Origin: Hemibagrus wyckioides
Taxonomy: Eukaryota > Chordata > Actinopteri > Siluriformes > Bagridae
Direction: 5' to 3'
DNA: 64,000 bases
NCBI RefSeq assembly: GCF_019097595.1
Contig: NC_080710.1
Coordinates: 6,965,780-7,029,779 of the forward strand
Part shown: positions 63,692-64,000 of the stretch, piece by piece
How positions within the stretch are numbered: the stretch's first letter is position 1
Layout of the letters: each line of letters begins with the position of its first letter
Notes under the pieces: model-generated
Database searches by the model: none
What the model saw: the letters and a program-made list of their open reading frames with translations, nothing else
What the model was told of the DNA's origin: nothing
Program-made: the position numbers and the translations under genes

Positions 63692-63829
63692 AATGTCAAC
63701 GTGGCCTCTCCTACTAGTCGGATGCCAGTGCCCATGTCTGCCAAAACCAGGCAGCAACCAGGCACCTCAGACAGAGAGAGGGCAACAAAACAGCTAAAGC
63801 TGCAAGATTCACAGAGGCAGTTTCGCCAG
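63692..63829 (+). CDS. kiaa1217: kiaa1217 exon 18 (SRMPVPMSAK)
   Basis: The acceptor CCCTCTTGCAG and donor CAG|GTAGCC border 46 codons, phase 0 at both ends. It encodes VNVASPTSRMPVPMSAKTR, then a basic Gln-rich segment ending QLKLQDSQRQFRQ, matching human TSRMPVPMSAKNRPG and SKLQDPRQYRQ. The gene continues past the window: in human this point is followed by a Ser/Pro-rich C-terminal tail. Confidence 0.92.
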
Positions 63830-64000
63830 GTAGCCTTATCCTAGGACCATTGGTCCACCTAGCCAGTGATCAAAACCAATATCTAAAATAGGCATTAGAG
63901 TAATAAAGAAAGTCTGAAACTGGGACATGTACGTTGTGTGATCAGCTCAGTGCTGACAGTCATGTTGGATGAGATGTTCATGACTGCTTTCGTTGGCTGT

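Overview
The window looks like teleost fish DNA. It carries one large plus-strand gene whose exons match the vertebrate sickle tail protein (KIAA1217, also called ETL4/SKT). Its introns are packed with fish-type mobile DNA: many Tc1-like transposons, a Rex1-like LINE, L2-like LINE fragments, tRNA-derived SINEs, pogo-like and hAT-like elements, and long AT or tetranucleotide microsatellites. The repeat mix hints at an ostariophysan fish such as a catfish, but that is a guess.

The gene: I place 18 coding exons between 14478 and 63829. All have AG/GT borders and matching phases, and together they give 4944 nt, or 1648 uninterrupted codons. The 5' end (start codon, promoter) and the last C-terminal exons lie outside the window or were not recognised. 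The predicted order is an N-terminal basic/serine linker, an AIP3/Bud6-like region (exons 2-3), a long Ser/Pro-rich exon (exon 4), predicted coiled coils (exons 5-10), Pro-rich linkers (exons 11-14), and a 520-codon exon 17 with motifs diagnostic of KIAA1217 rather than its paralog SRCIN1/p140Cap.

Layout: 1-14477 is non-coding here (Rex1-like LINE, SINE, Tc1-like relics, pogo-like element, possible gag fragment, L2 fragment). 14478-19215 holds exons 1-3. 19216-32992 is a repeat-rich intron with a foldback microsatellite, an intact Tc1-like transposon, a deleted Tc1-like element, a duplicated fragment of exon 4 and a frameshifted transposon. 32993-36010 holds exons 4-6. 36011-42353 is an intron with a three-level transposon nest. 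42354-53020 holds exons 7-13. 53021-63829 holds exons 14-18, separated by gypsy, Tc1-like and other relics.

I found no operon, CRISPR, defence or metabolic system, and no convincingly new biological system. The points most worth a second look are the in-frame duplicate of the 5' part of exon 4 (29969-30061), the nested hAT/Tc1 insertions with a readable 8-bp target duplication, and two nearly identical Tc1-like copies with intact transposase frames, which suggest recent mobility. All calls rest on reading the sequence and remembered family features; no search was run.
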